DNA from: Mesorhizobium sp. NZP2298
Lineage (GTDB): Bacteria > Pseudomonadota > Alphaproteobacteria > Rhizobiales > Rhizobiaceae
Assembly: GCF_013170825.1 (NCBI RefSeq)
Contig: NZ_CP033365.1
Location: forward strand, 6,770,001-6,834,000
DNA length: 64,000 nt
Direction: 5' to 3'
This document shows, piece after piece, positions 36,058-45,378 of this stretch. The first letter of the stretch is position 1; each line of letters opens with the position of its first letter. The translations under genes were made by a program, and so were the position numbers. The notes beneath the pieces are model-generated. The model saw only the letters and a list, made by a program, of their open reading frames with translations, was not told where the DNA came from and made no database searches.

Positions 36058-36795
36058 TCAGAGAATTGAAGACCGTGAGGAGGCCAGCAGCGCTATGGCC
36101 TGATTTTGGGTGCGCACTCCGAGCTTCTTTTTAGCGTTGTCCAAATGGAAAGCGGCGGTGCGCGGATTGATGCCCAAGATGTGGCCGATAGCCCAGGCTG
36201 ACTTGCCGCGCGCGGCCCACTGCAGGCACTCATATTCGCGCGGTGTCAGCGAAATGCCATCCACTGTTCGGTCACCCGGCAGCTTGCGGCGAACGCAAAT
36301 GTGAAAACAGGTCGCCAAGAGCTGAAGAGCTTGTTCATACCGTTCAGCCACCCGGAGAAATGCCGGATTGGGCTCATCAGCGGCAAAAGTGATCGCGGCA
36401 ATGCAGCCGCGAAGATCGACAATCGGGATTGTCAAACCGCAGCGGATGCTGAACTGGGCCGCCTCATCAATCAGCTGCTGTTGAGCTGGCGACATCTTGA
36501 TGCCACACAAATCCGATCCCCATAGAAACGGGTAGCCGCCAAACCGCGCGCGCAAGACGACAGGATCGAGTTTCTCATACCGGTTTTGCAGATACTGCTT
36601 GGTCCAGCGAGATGGATAGTTCGAGATCAACCTGGGTTTGCCGGAAGGTTGTGAGGGTAAAGACAGGTAGGCAAAGGTGAGTAGATCAAGTTCTGCGGCC
36701 GCGCGAGCCATGGCATCCCGGAAATCTGCCTCATCGACACTCTCCGACAGCTGTTCCAGAAATGTCTCGAATATAGGTGGCATGTTCTTCGTCAT
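36058..36795 (-). CDS. traR: TraR, LuxR-family quorum-sensing activator
   Basis: 245 residues. N-terminal autoinducer-binding domain (YPSRWTKQYLQNRYEKLDPV, FLWGSD, AQFSIRCGLTIPIVDLRGCI) and C-terminal LuxR helix-turn-helix (LTPREYECLQWAARGKSAWA, IGHILGINPRTAAFHLDNAK, KKLGVRTQNQAIALL). It would bind the TraI signal and activate tra-box promoters, including the one at 30996-31015. In this copy its usual downstream traI is deleted. Start ATG 36795. Confidence 0.9.
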   Translation of the reverse strand: MTKNMPPIFETFLEQLSESVDEADFRDAMARAAAELDLLTFAYLSLPSQPSGKPRLISNYPSRWTKQYLQNRYEKLDPVVLRARFGGYPFLWGSDLCGIKMSPAQQQLIDEAAQFSIRCGLTIPIVDLRGCIAAITFAADEPNPAFLRVAERYEQALQLLATCFHICVRRKLPGDRTVDGISLTPREYECLQWAARGKSAWAIGHILGINPRTAAFHLDNAKKKLGVRTQNQAIALLASSRSSIL

Positions 36796-37317
36796 TATCC
36801 TGACTCAATCCCTCCATCTGTCTGCTGCCCGCCACCATAAGCCGGCCCGCATAACCGCGGCCTTTTTCGCGGGCATTGGCCGGGCTGACCGTCTTTACAG
36901 AATGCCGCGACGCTTCCACTATCTTCGCACCAGTCATCGCCAACTGCAGCTACGCTGGACTCTTCGAACGGCCATCTCCGAGACGCTACGGCATCTTCCC
37001 CACGCAATAGTGCAATCGAAGAATCTTCGTGGGATGGGAAGAATTGAAATCATCGCCGCCCCTGCATCATGCAATTGTGAGAAGTCATCCTGCGCCACCA
37101 TGGTCGGGGGGCATCAAAGCCGTCATCAATCCAGTCGTTGCCGCGTGAAAGTCGGTCGGCACGAAGAAGAGGACAACGGAGAGGCGCATCCTCGCCGCTT
37201 TTGGCGCTATGATCCGCTCTTGTTGCGCCGCTTTCTGTTTGTCAGTGGGCAGATCGACTCCAACATTGGCATGGATAGAGGTGCCGCTGTTTTCCGCCAA
37301 ATTCAAATACCAAGCTA
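36796..37317. other. Upstream region of traR
   Basis: 520 bp with only short frames lacking recognisable motifs. No tra box seen. Presumably holds the traR promoter. Confidence 0.4.
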
Positions 37318-38373
37318 TCATCTTAAGCCGGCCCCAACCCAAGCCGGCACTATCGCTCGACACTGCTGCGGCGACATTCCATTAAAGGCTCTGAAGCACT
37401 TTGCGAAGTGCGAAGCAGACATGAACCCGCAGGCCATGGCAACGTCGATGATGGGCATCCGCGTGCCTTCGATCAGGCGCTTCGCATGGTCTGTGCGAAT
37501 CCGGAGATAATGACGCACCGGCGGAAGTCCGATATGGGAAGCGAACAAGCGTTCCAGCTGGCGCCGCGATACTCCGGCCCGTTGCGCGACCTCGTCCATT
37601 GCCAGCGGGAACTCCACATTTTCTTCCATGATCCGCATTGCCATCAGGAGTTTGTCGCTCACACCTGCAAAGGCTAGACCCGATGGCCCGGTCTGGCGGT
37701 TTGATCCTGAGCGCTGACCTTGGACAGTCGCGTGGCGGCAGACCTCTTGTGCAATATACCCGCCGGCATGGCTGCCGATCAGATCGATCGCCAGGTCGAA
37801 GGCTGCCAGTTCTCCTGCGCAAGTTGAATACTGGCCGTCTTTGACAAACAAGGAATCGCTTATGCGGGGCTGGTTGAACACCTCGGCGAAAGCAGCGAGC
37901 CGCGACCAGTGTATGGTGCAGCGTGTGCCTGCCAGAAGGCCCGTCCGCGCAAGCAGCCATGTTGCTGTCCCAACCGCTGATATCGGAATCCCGCGACGCG
38001 CCATCGTTCGCAGAAATCCGTTCAGCTCAGGCGTCAGTTGCCGTTCTACCGGCTCGCCCGTCACGATAGCGAGCTGGTTCGGTCTGCGATCGTCCGAGCC
38101 GAAAACCAGCTCGTCTATCGCGACATCAACGGCAACCGAAAGGCCGTTGGCGCCCTCGATTGGCCGATCGTCAAGCCCCGCGATTCGCCACCTAAACAGC
38201 GGCAACCTCGATACCGTGTTGGCAATGCGAAAGGGTTCGATATAGGCGTGAAGCGCCAGATGCGAGAACCCGGGTAACACCAGAACCACCAAGTCAAGCG
38301 GTCGATCGGCCACCGCCGAAATTTTCGGCGTGGCCAACGACGTTATTGCACTGATGTTGGCGGGTGCGTTCAC
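37318..38373 (-). CDS. GlxA-family regulator (DJ-1/PfpI-like domain plus AraC HTH)
   Basis: 351 residues, GTG start at 38373 overlapping the last base of the preceding gene's stop (TAGTG). N-terminal amidase-like domain (LDLVVLVLPGFSHLALHAYI, AVGTATWLLARTGLLAGTRC, CAGELAAFDLAIDLIGSHAG) and C-terminal AraC domain (VAQRAGVSRRQLERLFASHI, VAMACGFMSASHFAKCFRAF). This family includes regulators of glycine betaine, carnitine and arginine use. Cotranscribed with the enolase-superfamily and MttB-like genes, it is probably the cluster's regulator. Confidence 0.85.
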   Translation of the reverse strand: MNAPANISAITSLATPKISAVADRPLDLVVLVLPGFSHLALHAYIEPFRIANTVSRLPLFRWRIAGLDDRPIEGANGLSVAVDVAIDELVFGSDDRRPNQLAIVTGEPVERQLTPELNGFLRTMARRGIPISAVGTATWLLARTGLLAGTRCTIHWSRLAAFAEVFNQPRISDSLFVKDGQYSTCAGELAAFDLAIDLIGSHAGGYIAQEVCRHATVQGQRSGSNRQTGPSGLAFAGVSDKLLMAMRIMEENVEFPLAMDEVAQRAGVSRRQLERLFASHIGLPPVRHYLRIRTDHAKRLIEGTRMPIIDVAMACGFMSASHFAKCFRAFNGMSPQQCRAIVPAWVGAGLR

Positions 38374-39482
38374 TAGGATCCGTACGTGGCTACGGCCTCA
38401 CCGAACATGCCGGGTGCCGGTTTGATGCCGAGGCCTGGCAGCTGCGGTACGGCGATGTGACCCTTTTCGATGACGATCGGATTCTTCGCATCGAAATGTC
38501 CTTCGATATATTCCTGCGCGATCCAGGCGCCCTCAAAACGGCGCGGCTCCACGGTGGAAGCTAAATGCACGCAGGCTGCCGCGATTATGTCGCCACCCCA
38601 TGCGTCATCACAGCTGTGCGGTAACGAGCGGATGGCGCAAAGGTCGCGCATTGTCGCCATTTTGGTGAGGCCGCCGAGACGGGTAACCTTGAAGCCGAAG
38701 CCATCGGCTATGCCGAGGGAGATCGCCCGGAGCACTGCATTCAGATCTTCGGTGTTCTCATCCAGATAGATCGGATGCGTAACCCTGCCCTTCAGAGTGG
38801 CGACCTCATCCATAGTGTTGCAGGGCTGCTCGAAAACAAAGGGGATTGCCTGGCATAGCCGATCGAGATGAATGGCGGCAGCGACCGTGAGGCTCCTGTT
38901 ACCGTCTACCGCGATGCGCGACCTGTACCCGACCGCCTCCCAAACCTTATGGACGGTCGTCGCATCCTCTTCGAGATCCTTTCCCGAGATCTTCACCTGA
39001 AGCCGCAGATACCCCGCCTTCACCTTCTCGGCGGCAATCCGAGCCGTCTCCTCTGGCGGGCCGACGATAAGCGAATAGTAGGTCGGAACACGGTCGGTCA
39101 GCGCACCGCCCAGCAGTGTCGAGACCGGCACTCCCAGCCGCTGGCCGAGAAGATCAAGGAAGGCTATGTCGAACGCTGCCTTGGCATAGCCATGCCCGTT
39201 CAAGCGCTCGTCCATGTGTTTGGCGAGAAGCCTGATCGAATCAATCTCAGAACCGATGAGGCCCGGTGCGATTTCGGCAATCGCCGCGCGTGCGCCGAGT
39301 GCGTGATGCGGCTGATAAACCGGCCCGATCGGGCAGGTTTCGCCCCAGCCAGTCAGCCCGTCATCGGTCACAACCTCGACAAGGGTGCTGTCAAGCACGT
39401 CGACGTCGTCGCTTGCCATTCGATAGGTGCTGCCTCTGACAGGCAGCAGGACCCTATAGACGTTGATCTGGTCAATGCGCAT
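38373..39482 (-). CDS. Mandelate racemase/muconate lactonizing (enolase superfamily) enzyme, possible betaine epimerase
   Basis: 369 residues. Metal ligands are in IAVDGNRS, FVFEQPC and IYLDENTED; catalytic lysines are in LRLQVKISGKD and GFKVTRLGGLTKM; it ends with a DDAWGGDI-containing barrel segment. The pattern is that of the subgroup including 4-hydroxyproline betaine 2-epimerase (HpbD) and cis-3-hydroxyproline dehydratase. It starts 8 bp after the MttB-like gene. A quaternary-amine transporter divergent from it supports a betaine substrate, but the exact reaction is inferred. Confidence 0.8.
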   Translation of the reverse strand: MRIDQINVYRVLLPVRGSTYRMASDDVDVLDSTLVEVVTDDGLTGWGETCPIGPVYQPHHALGARAAIAEIAPGLIGSEIDSIRLLAKHMDERLNGHGYAKAAFDIAFLDLLGQRLGVPVSTLLGGALTDRVPTYYSLIVGPPEETARIAAEKVKAGYLRLQVKISGKDLEEDATTVHKVWEAVGYRSRIAVDGNRSLTVAAAIHLDRLCQAIPFVFEQPCNTMDEVATLKGRVTHPIYLDENTEDLNAVLRAISLGIADGFGFKVTRLGGLTKMATMRDLCAIRSLPHSCDDAWGGDIIAAACVHLASTVEPRRFEGAWIAQEYIEGHFDAKNPIVIEKGHIAVPQLPGLGIKPAPGMFGEAVATYGS

Positions 39483-39490
39483 GAGGATGC

Positions 39491-41044
39491 TCAGTATTCC
39501 TCGTTGAGCGCGTCGACGGCGGGGATTTCCCGCGAGCGACGGTCGATATACGCGCGCAATTCCTCGTCCTTCGTGACGTCGAGCTTAGGTTCTTCATATT
39601 CGGCCAGAAGACGTCGCGCATGCTCGAGGGCGCGTTGCTTGATGTCCTTGGAGCCATCAGCGTACCACTGCTCGATCGAGTTATTGTCGAAGAGTTTCGG
39701 GATAAAGAAAGCCTTCTCGAAGTTCGCCTGTGTATGCGGATGTCCAAAGTAATGGCCGCCAGGCCCGACATCGCGAACCGCAGCCAAGGCTTCATCGAAG
39801 TCGTCCCACTGGATGCCTTGCGTCATGCGATAGCCCATGGCGCAGACTTCGGCGTCGACGACGAACTTTGCGATCGAGCAGTGCATACCGGCTTCATTCC
39901 AGCCAGCCGAATGCCAAATGTAATTTGCGCCTGACATCAGCACGGCCATCATCGTCATCGCACTTTCATAGCCAGCTTGCGCATCGAAGACCTTGGCGCC
40001 GCCGAGCAGGTTCGAGGTACGCCAAGGGACGTTGTAGCGGCGAGCCATCTGACCGATCATGAAGTTCATAAGGGATATCTCTGGCGTTCCAGCCATCGGA
40101 GCCCCCGACTGCATCGACACGGTCGACAGGTAATGCCCGTAGATCGCAGGGCAGCCTTTGCGCACCACCTGCGTGTAGGCGAGTGCCGAAAGCGCCTCCG
40201 CATTGAGCTGCGCCACGGCCGCCGCGGTGGACGCTGGCGTGTTCGCGCCGCCGAGAACGAAGGGCGAGCACAACACGGGCTGATTGCGCCGGCAGAAAGC
40301 ACGCATGCCACCCAGCATGACCTGGTCCCACACGAGCGGCGAATTGCCGTTGCAGTTTCCGGTGGTTACTGCATGCTTCTCGAGGAAGTCCTCGCCAAAA
40401 AGGATTTCGCACATGTCGAGCACGTCCTCGGCATTCTTGGGCGAGGTGGTCATTCCCATGAATATCTTGTCGGAGTGCTTCATCGACGAATACGTGATGT
40501 GCAGGTGCCGATGAGCGACAACAATGTCCATTGGTTCGACGATATGGTGCGCCGATGAATGCAATGCCGGCATCATGTGCGCCAGCTTATGGAAGGTCCC
40601 AAGGTCCGCGATCGTCGGGCCACGCCTGACGTCGTCGAGGTCGCGCATGTAAGGCGCGCCGGTCATCGGCACGAAGATAGATTTGTCGCCGCCGAGTTCG
40701 ACATTCTTCGCTGGATTCCGCGCGAAATATTCGACCGTGGGAGGGATGGTCTTGATGAACTCCATCACCAGACCGCGGTCGAGATGAACACGGTCATCCG
40801 CACGCACGTCGGCGCCGGCCTTCTTCCAGTCCTCGATCGCGATCGGGTCGCGGAATACCACGCCCACCTCTTCCAGAATCGCGAGCGAGGCCTCGTGAAT
40901 GCGCTCAACCTGCTCGGCATCCATCGGTTCCACAACGGGCAAGCCGCGCTTCAGCGTCGGCAGCATGTCGATCTTAGGCGCCGCGCGGATCGTTCGCCGC
41001 GCTTCCCGCCCTCCTCTACGAGAAAGTTGTAGCTGAGCAGTCAT
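39491..41044 (-). CDS. MttB-superfamily (trimethylamine methyltransferase-like) protein, non-pyrrolysine type
   Basis: 517 residues from ATG 41044 (MTAQLQLSRRGGREAR) with GGAGG upstream. Typical spans: IHEASLAILEEVGVVFRDP, FVPMTGAPYMRDLDDVRRG, GNCNGNSPLVWDQVMLGGMR, DVGPGGHYFGHPHTQANFEK. There is no in-frame amber codon, so it belongs to the non-pyrrolysine branch, whose studied members demethylate glycine betaine, proline betaine or carnitine via a corrinoid protein. No corrinoid protein or activator is in the window. First gene of a three-gene operon. Confidence 0.88.
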   Translation of the reverse strand: MTAQLQLSRRGGREARRTIRAAPKIDMLPTLKRGLPVVEPMDAEQVERIHEASLAILEEVGVVFRDPIAIEDWKKAGADVRADDRVHLDRGLVMEFIKTIPPTVEYFARNPAKNVELGGDKSIFVPMTGAPYMRDLDDVRRGPTIADLGTFHKLAHMMPALHSSAHHIVEPMDIVVAHRHLHITYSSMKHSDKIFMGMTTSPKNAEDVLDMCEILFGEDFLEKHAVTTGNCNGNSPLVWDQVMLGGMRAFCRRNQPVLCSPFVLGGANTPASTAAAVAQLNAEALSALAYTQVVRKGCPAIYGHYLSTVSMQSGAPMAGTPEISLMNFMIGQMARRYNVPWRTSNLLGGAKVFDAQAGYESAMTMMAVLMSGANYIWHSAGWNEAGMHCSIAKFVVDAEVCAMGYRMTQGIQWDDFDEALAAVRDVGPGGHYFGHPHTQANFEKAFFIPKLFDNNSIEQWYADGSKDIKQRALEHARRLLAEYEEPKLDVTKDEELRAYIDRRSREIPAVDALNEEY

Positions 41045-41513
41045 GCCGGCCTCCAAACAAACGCTGCGGCCCGCGTGAGCCGGCCGGAACTATTGCCGGA
41101 GTCCGAAGATTTGACCTAGTGCAAAAGTCTCACGCGTCTGTTGACTAAAGCGCGGCGGCAGTCGGGCCCCTTCATCGGTGACTCGCGTCGAGGGAGCGTC
41201 GAGGGCAGCTCGGTGCGGGCTATCGAGGGCGCCCGACAGCACATATCCAGTTTTGTTCCAGAGCCATTACCCCGGACAGAACTGACCTTCCACCCGAGGC
41301 AGAATCGGAGGTGCGGGCGACGGGCCCACTCCGAAATTAAGTCAATTCGGAAGGCTACTTTTTTGCGCCGATAGGCCTCTGCCGTTCCGTGCTAGCAATT
41401 TTTGCTTGGCATGGGGCATGCAGGAAAGCCCAAACATGGATCAAGCGAGGGAAACAGAAACGACAACCTCGGACTCATCCAGGTATCAGGTGAGTATCGG
41501 CAGGAGGACTAGA
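41045..41513. other. Divergent promoter region mttB-like / proX
   Basis: No gene. A weak sigma-54-like element TGGCATG-GGGC-ATGCA lies at 41407-41422, about 90 bp before proX; no NifA site is seen, so I hold it lightly. Confidence 0.4.
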
Positions 41514-42446
41514 ATGCCAAAGACAAATCTGTTGAATGATATGCTCGGCACGGGCACGTCCCGCAGAACTTTCCTGAAAGCTGGCGGCGCCGCCGCGTTG
41601 GCAATGACTGGTCTGACGACCGGCGCAAGGGCTGAGGCGTCCCGTCCGCTGGTCTATGCCTTCGCAGCATGGTCCGACGCGCTTGCAATCACCTATGTCG
41701 GCGCAAAGCTCATCGAGGACAATTTCGGCTACAAGGTCCAGCCGCTGCAGGCGGAGCCGGGCGTGATCTATGCGTCGCTTCAATCCGGGAAGCCGACCTC
41801 TATTCGAACTCCTATATGCAGGGGATGGGCCCGCTGAAGGGCGATTACCAGGGCGGCCAGGCCGACTATGTAAAGAAAGTCGCCGATTTCATCAAACTCG
41901 CTGGCGTTTCGGAAGGCCCGATGACGCAAGGGCTTGCCGTTCCGGAATATGTGGACATCAAGAGCATCGCGGAGCTCAACGATCACGCCGACCAGTTTCC
42001 GAGCGGTATCATCGGCATCGACGCCGGCTCTGGCCTGATGCAGGCTGCGGACGCGACGGTGAAGGCTTACGCTCTAAAGCTCTACCTAGTCCCGGGCAGC
42101 CAAGCTGCCATGGAAGCGGCCTTCAGGCGCGCTTACTCCAGAAACGAGGCGATCATGGTTACCACCTGGGAGCCGCTCCCGATGTGGAGCAAATTCAAGA
42201 TGAGATACCTCGAAGACCCGAAAAGGACGATGATGGCAGAGCCATACTATTGCTTTCACGTCACGACAAAGGACTTCGAATCCAACTTTCCGAGGGCCCA
42301 GGCATTTCTGACGAAGTTCCGTATCCCGAATGATGTTAGCGAAGGTCATGGGCTGGATCGACGGAGGCATGAAGCCTGAAGATGCCGCTGCCAAGTGGAT
42401 CGGCGAAATGAAAGGCAGGGGCATGATCGAGCCGTGGCTCGCCTGA
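41514..42446 (+). pseudogene. ProX-like substrate-binding protein of a quaternary-amine ABC transporter, two frameshifts
   Basis: ATG 41514 follows CAGGAGG. It has a Tat signal (SRRTFLKAGGAAALAMTG), then the OpuAC-type domain (LVYAFAAWSDALAITYVGAK, LYSNSYMQGMGPLKGDYQGG, WEPLPMWSKFKMRYLEDPKR, WIDGGMKPEDAAAKWIGEMK) to stop 42446. The reading frame changes near 41787 (QSGK/EADLYSNS) and again near 42340 (before VMGWIDGG); each is fixed by one base. It heads the proXVW-type operon. Either genuine decay or base-call errors. Confidence 0.85.
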
Positions 42447-42533
42447 TCCGGTAGCCCGTATCCTCCCAAAGAGTGCAGGTGCAGGGGTCGGCGCGGTCCC
42501 CTGCACCGCCATCTGTTCTTGCGCGCGGGAGCC

Positions 42534-43682
42534 TTGCATGAGCACCGAAAACCAGCCATAGAAATTAAGGATCTCTACAAGATCTACGGCGACAATCCCG
42601 AACTTAAGCTGGACGGATTGCGTTCGGGCGCAATCGGTCCTGACGGAGGCGGCGGTTTCGTAGCTCTCAACCATATCAACATGACGGTCGAGGCTGGAAA
42701 GATCTTCGTCATCATGGGTTTGTCAGGCAGCGGGAAGTCGACCATGCTTCGCTGCATCAACCGACTTATCGACCCAACAGCCGGTCGGATCCTGGTTAAC
42801 GGACAGGACATCACCAAGGCCAACAAGAAAGAACTTCGCCATATACGATCGACGATGATCGGCATGGTGTTCCAGCACTTCGCGTTGCTGCCTCACATGT
42901 CGGTTATCGATAACGTCGCGTTCGGATTGCGTATTGCCGGCATCGGCCGCAAGGAGAGGTGGGAGCGCGCGGGCAAGGCCCTTGAGCTTGTCGGCCTCAG
43001 CGGTTGGGACAAACGCAAGCCATCAAACCTGAGTGGTGGCATGCGGCAGCGCGTGGGCCTTGCGCGCGCCCTGGTGATGGACACGCCGGTGCTGCTGATG
43101 GACGAACCCTTCAGCGCGCTGGACCCTCTCATTCGAGAAGAAATGCAGCAGGAGTTGCTTCGGCTTCAGAATACGCTGAACAAGACGATCGTGTTCGTGA
43201 CTCACGATCCGAATGAGGCGGCAACCATCGGCGACCGTATTGCCATTCTGCTCAAGGGGCAGGTCGTTCAGGAAGGGCGACCCATGGACGTGGTTCTGTC
43301 CCCTGCCAACGATTATGTCAGGGACTTCGTGCGGGGCATCGATGTCTTCAAGGTGCTTTCGGCCGGCCAGGTCATGGACGCTGTCCGCCCCCCCGTAGAG
43401 CTGATGAATTCGGAATGGACGAAGCATCTTTCCCACGACCTCATCAAACTGTCGCCCAACGATCTCATTGCGCCTTATCTCGACGAGCTGTCCAAAGAAC
43501 AACGCACTTTGGTCGTGGTTAAGGACGACGGAACTCCGGTTGGAACCGTAACCAGCAAATCCGTGCTCAAGGCGCTTGCAGCCCATTCGTCAATAGGCGG
43601 CACGACATCCAAGGCGGAAAAACTCAATCCGGCTGCCGACGCAGTTCGGGAGACCCCCACGGCCGAACGCGCAGTTCAATAG
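42534..43682 (+). CDS. ProV-like ATP-binding subunit of a quaternary-amine ABC transporter
   Basis: About 382 residues. Walker A MGLSGSGKSTMLR, signature NLSGGMRQRVGLARALVMD, Walker B VLLMDEPFSALDPL, then a CBS-like tail (TLVVVKDDGTPVGTVTSKSV). The start is abnormal: the ATG with a perfectly placed GGGAG (42538) opens a frame that stops after seven codons, and the ABC frame is offset, so a one-base loss near 42555 is likely. A TTG at 42534 is the best in-frame start left. Energises betaine/proline-type uptake with ProW. Confidence 0.85.
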   Translation: MHEHRKPAIEIKDLYKIYGDNPELKLDGLRSGAIGPDGGGGFVALNHINMTVEAGKIFVIMGLSGSGKSTMLRCINRLIDPTAGRILVNGQDITKANKKELRHIRSTMIGMVFQHFALLPHMSVIDNVAFGLRIAGIGRKERWERAGKALELVGLSGWDKRKPSNLSGGMRQRVGLARALVMDTPVLLMDEPFSALDPLIREEMQQELLRLQNTLNKTIVFVTHDPNEAATIGDRIAILLKGQVVQEGRPMDVVLSPANDYVRDFVRGIDVFKVLSAGQVMDAVRPPVELMNSEWTKHLSHDLIKLSPNDLIAPYLDELSKEQRTLVVVKDDGTPVGTVTSKSVLKALAAHSSIGGTTSKAEKLNPAADAVRETPTAERAVQ

Positions 43683-43710
43683 CCGACCAGAAAGCAACCA
43701 ACGGGTGACC

Positions 43711-44559
43711 ATGATGGATTTTTCAGAGTTTGCAGGCACGGTTGCCGCCTCGATCGACGACTTCACCAACTACCTCTCAACGCACTTCGGATTTGTTTTC
43801 GACTTCATCTCAACCGTGATTCTGGGCATTCAGCAGCCCTTGGCAACCACCCTGACGAGCGCACCGGCCTGGTTGATCATCACGATCTTTGTGGTCGGCA
43901 GCGGCCTGCTCGGCAGGCTCTCGCTGGCTATTCTGAGCGGGTGCGGACTGGCCTTCATCTTCGCCATGAATCTTTGGGCTCCTGCGATGGTGACACTTTC
44001 GCTAGTACTTACAGCCGCAATTGCCGCGCTGGCCATCGGGATACCTATTAGGATCCTCATCGCCGAATCCAAACGCATGAATGCTGTTGCCGAGCCAATC
44101 CTCGACTTCATGCAGACGATGCCCCCATTCGTACTGCTCGTCCCAGCTGTGTTTTTCTTCGGTGTCGGTACCGTCCCTGGCATTGTTGCCACGATCTTCT
44201 TCGCCATGCCGCTCCCGATCAGGCTAACCGCCCACGGTCTCAAGATGGTCGAGCCGGAAATGGTCGAGGCCGGCGAGGCCTTCGGCGCGAGCCGACTAGC
44301 CGTGCTGTTCATGATCAAATTGCCGCTGGCATTTCGTTCGATTATGGCGGGCGTCAATCAGTGCGTGATGATGTCGTTGTCGATGGTCATCATCGCATCC
44401 ATGATCGGCGCTGGTGGATTGGGCGACGAAATCATTCGGTCGATCTCTCGCCTGCAGGTTGGGAGAGGCATCGAAGCAGGGCTTGCCGTCGTGGTTCTGG
44501 CAATCCTTATCGATCGCATTACCAGGCGAATTAGCGAGAAGCTTGATCCCACGGCCTGA
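43711..44559 (+). CDS. ProW-like permease of a quaternary-amine ABC transporter
   Basis: 282 residues from ATG 43711. Six or so membrane segments (for example WLIITIFVVGSGLLGRLSLA and FVLLVPAVFFFGVGTVPGIV) and the permease EAA-like loop EAGEAFGASRLAVLFMIKLP. Inner-membrane channel of the ProXVW system. Directly downstream of proV (28 bp). Intact, unlike proX. Confidence 0.88.
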   Translation: MMDFSEFAGTVAASIDDFTNYLSTHFGFVFDFISTVILGIQQPLATTLTSAPAWLIITIFVVGSGLLGRLSLAILSGCGLAFIFAMNLWAPAMVTLSLVLTAAIAALAIGIPIRILIAESKRMNAVAEPILDFMQTMPPFVLLVPAVFFFGVGTVPGIVATIFFAMPLPIRLTAHGLKMVEPEMVEAGEAFGASRLAVLFMIKLPLAFRSIMAGVNQCVMMSLSMVIIASMIGAGGLGDEIIRSISRLQVGRGIEAGLAVVVLAILIDRITRRISEKLDPTA

Positions 44560-44605
44560 AACCGAAGCGGGAGCCGGGGATAGAAATCCGGCTCTCGCAA
44601 AGGTT

Positions 44606-45370
44606 TCAGGAGATTGGAAGCGGAAGTTTCTTTGTCCGCCCACCATCGATGACGTAGACCTGACCGGTTACGAAAGCACTTTCTTCTGAGGCAAGCCAGA
44701 CAGCGAGATTGCCGACGTCGCTCGGTTCTCCCAGGCGTCCTACCGGATGCATCGCGAGAAGTTCCTTGCGAACACGAGTACTGTCGGGCATGCTGTCGAG
44801 GTACATCTCGCTGAGGTCCGAATTGATCCAACCAGGCGCAATGGCATTGCACCGGATGCCCTCATGCCCATGGTCGATCGCTATTGCTGCGGTGAAACCG
44901 TGAATGCCCGCTTTCGAGGCGGAATATGCAGGATGCCCAGGGTTGGACGCCAGGCCTTCGATCGACCCGATGTTGACGACGCTTGCACCGGTCCTTTTGC
45001 GGAGGTGCGGCATTGCCGCCTTCGTCAGCAGGAATGGAGCCTTGAGATTGATATCCATCATCTGGTCCCAGTCCGCCTCAGTCATGTCATCGACCGTCTT
45101 CTCGAACATAATACCAGCGTTGTTGACCAGGATATCCAGGCCGCCAAGGCGTTCGACAACAGTTTCGACAGCTGATCGAATTTGTTCGGAATTCGCGAGA
45201 TCCGCCTTCACATAGAGGGTTCGATCATCAAGCAACGCGTGAGCCGGCGGATTCCTCTGGACGATGGCGACCTTTGCCCCCTCCTCCACAAAGCGCTGCG
45301 TAATGCCAGCGCCGATCCCGCGTCCACCGCCGGTGATGATTGCAATCTTGCCTGCGAGTCTGTCAGCCAT
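44606..45370 (-). CDS. Short-chain dehydrogenase/reductase (SDR pair 1, gene B)
   Basis: 254 residues from ATG 45370 with GAGG upstream. NAD(P) site ITGGGRGIGAGI, LVNNAGIM, catalytic Tyr-Lys in YSASKAGIHGF, and the C-terminus VIDGGRTKKLPLPIS. It follows the next SDR gene by 8 bp. Close in sequence pattern to the SDR at 59029-59862 (shared WIxxDL, MHPVGRLGEPSD, RTKK). Substrate unknown; convergent with proW. Confidence 0.88.
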   Translation of the reverse strand: MADRLAGKIAIITGGGRGIGAGITQRFVEEGAKVAIVQRNPPAHALLDDRTLYVKADLANSEQIRSAVETVVERLGGLDILVNNAGIMFEKTVDDMTEADWDQMMDINLKAPFLLTKAAMPHLRKRTGASVVNIGSIEGLASNPGHPAYSASKAGIHGFTAAIAIDHGHEGIRCNAIAPGWINSDLSEMYLDSMPDSTRVRKELLAMHPVGRLGEPSDVGNLAVWLASEESAFVTGQVYVIDGGRTKKLPLPIS

Positions 45371-45378
45371 GGAGAACC

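Noticed and set aside
41407..41422. Sigma-54 promoter for proX
   Set aside because: Element is imperfect and no NifA or other activator site is seen upstream; kept only as a remark in the intergenic entry.
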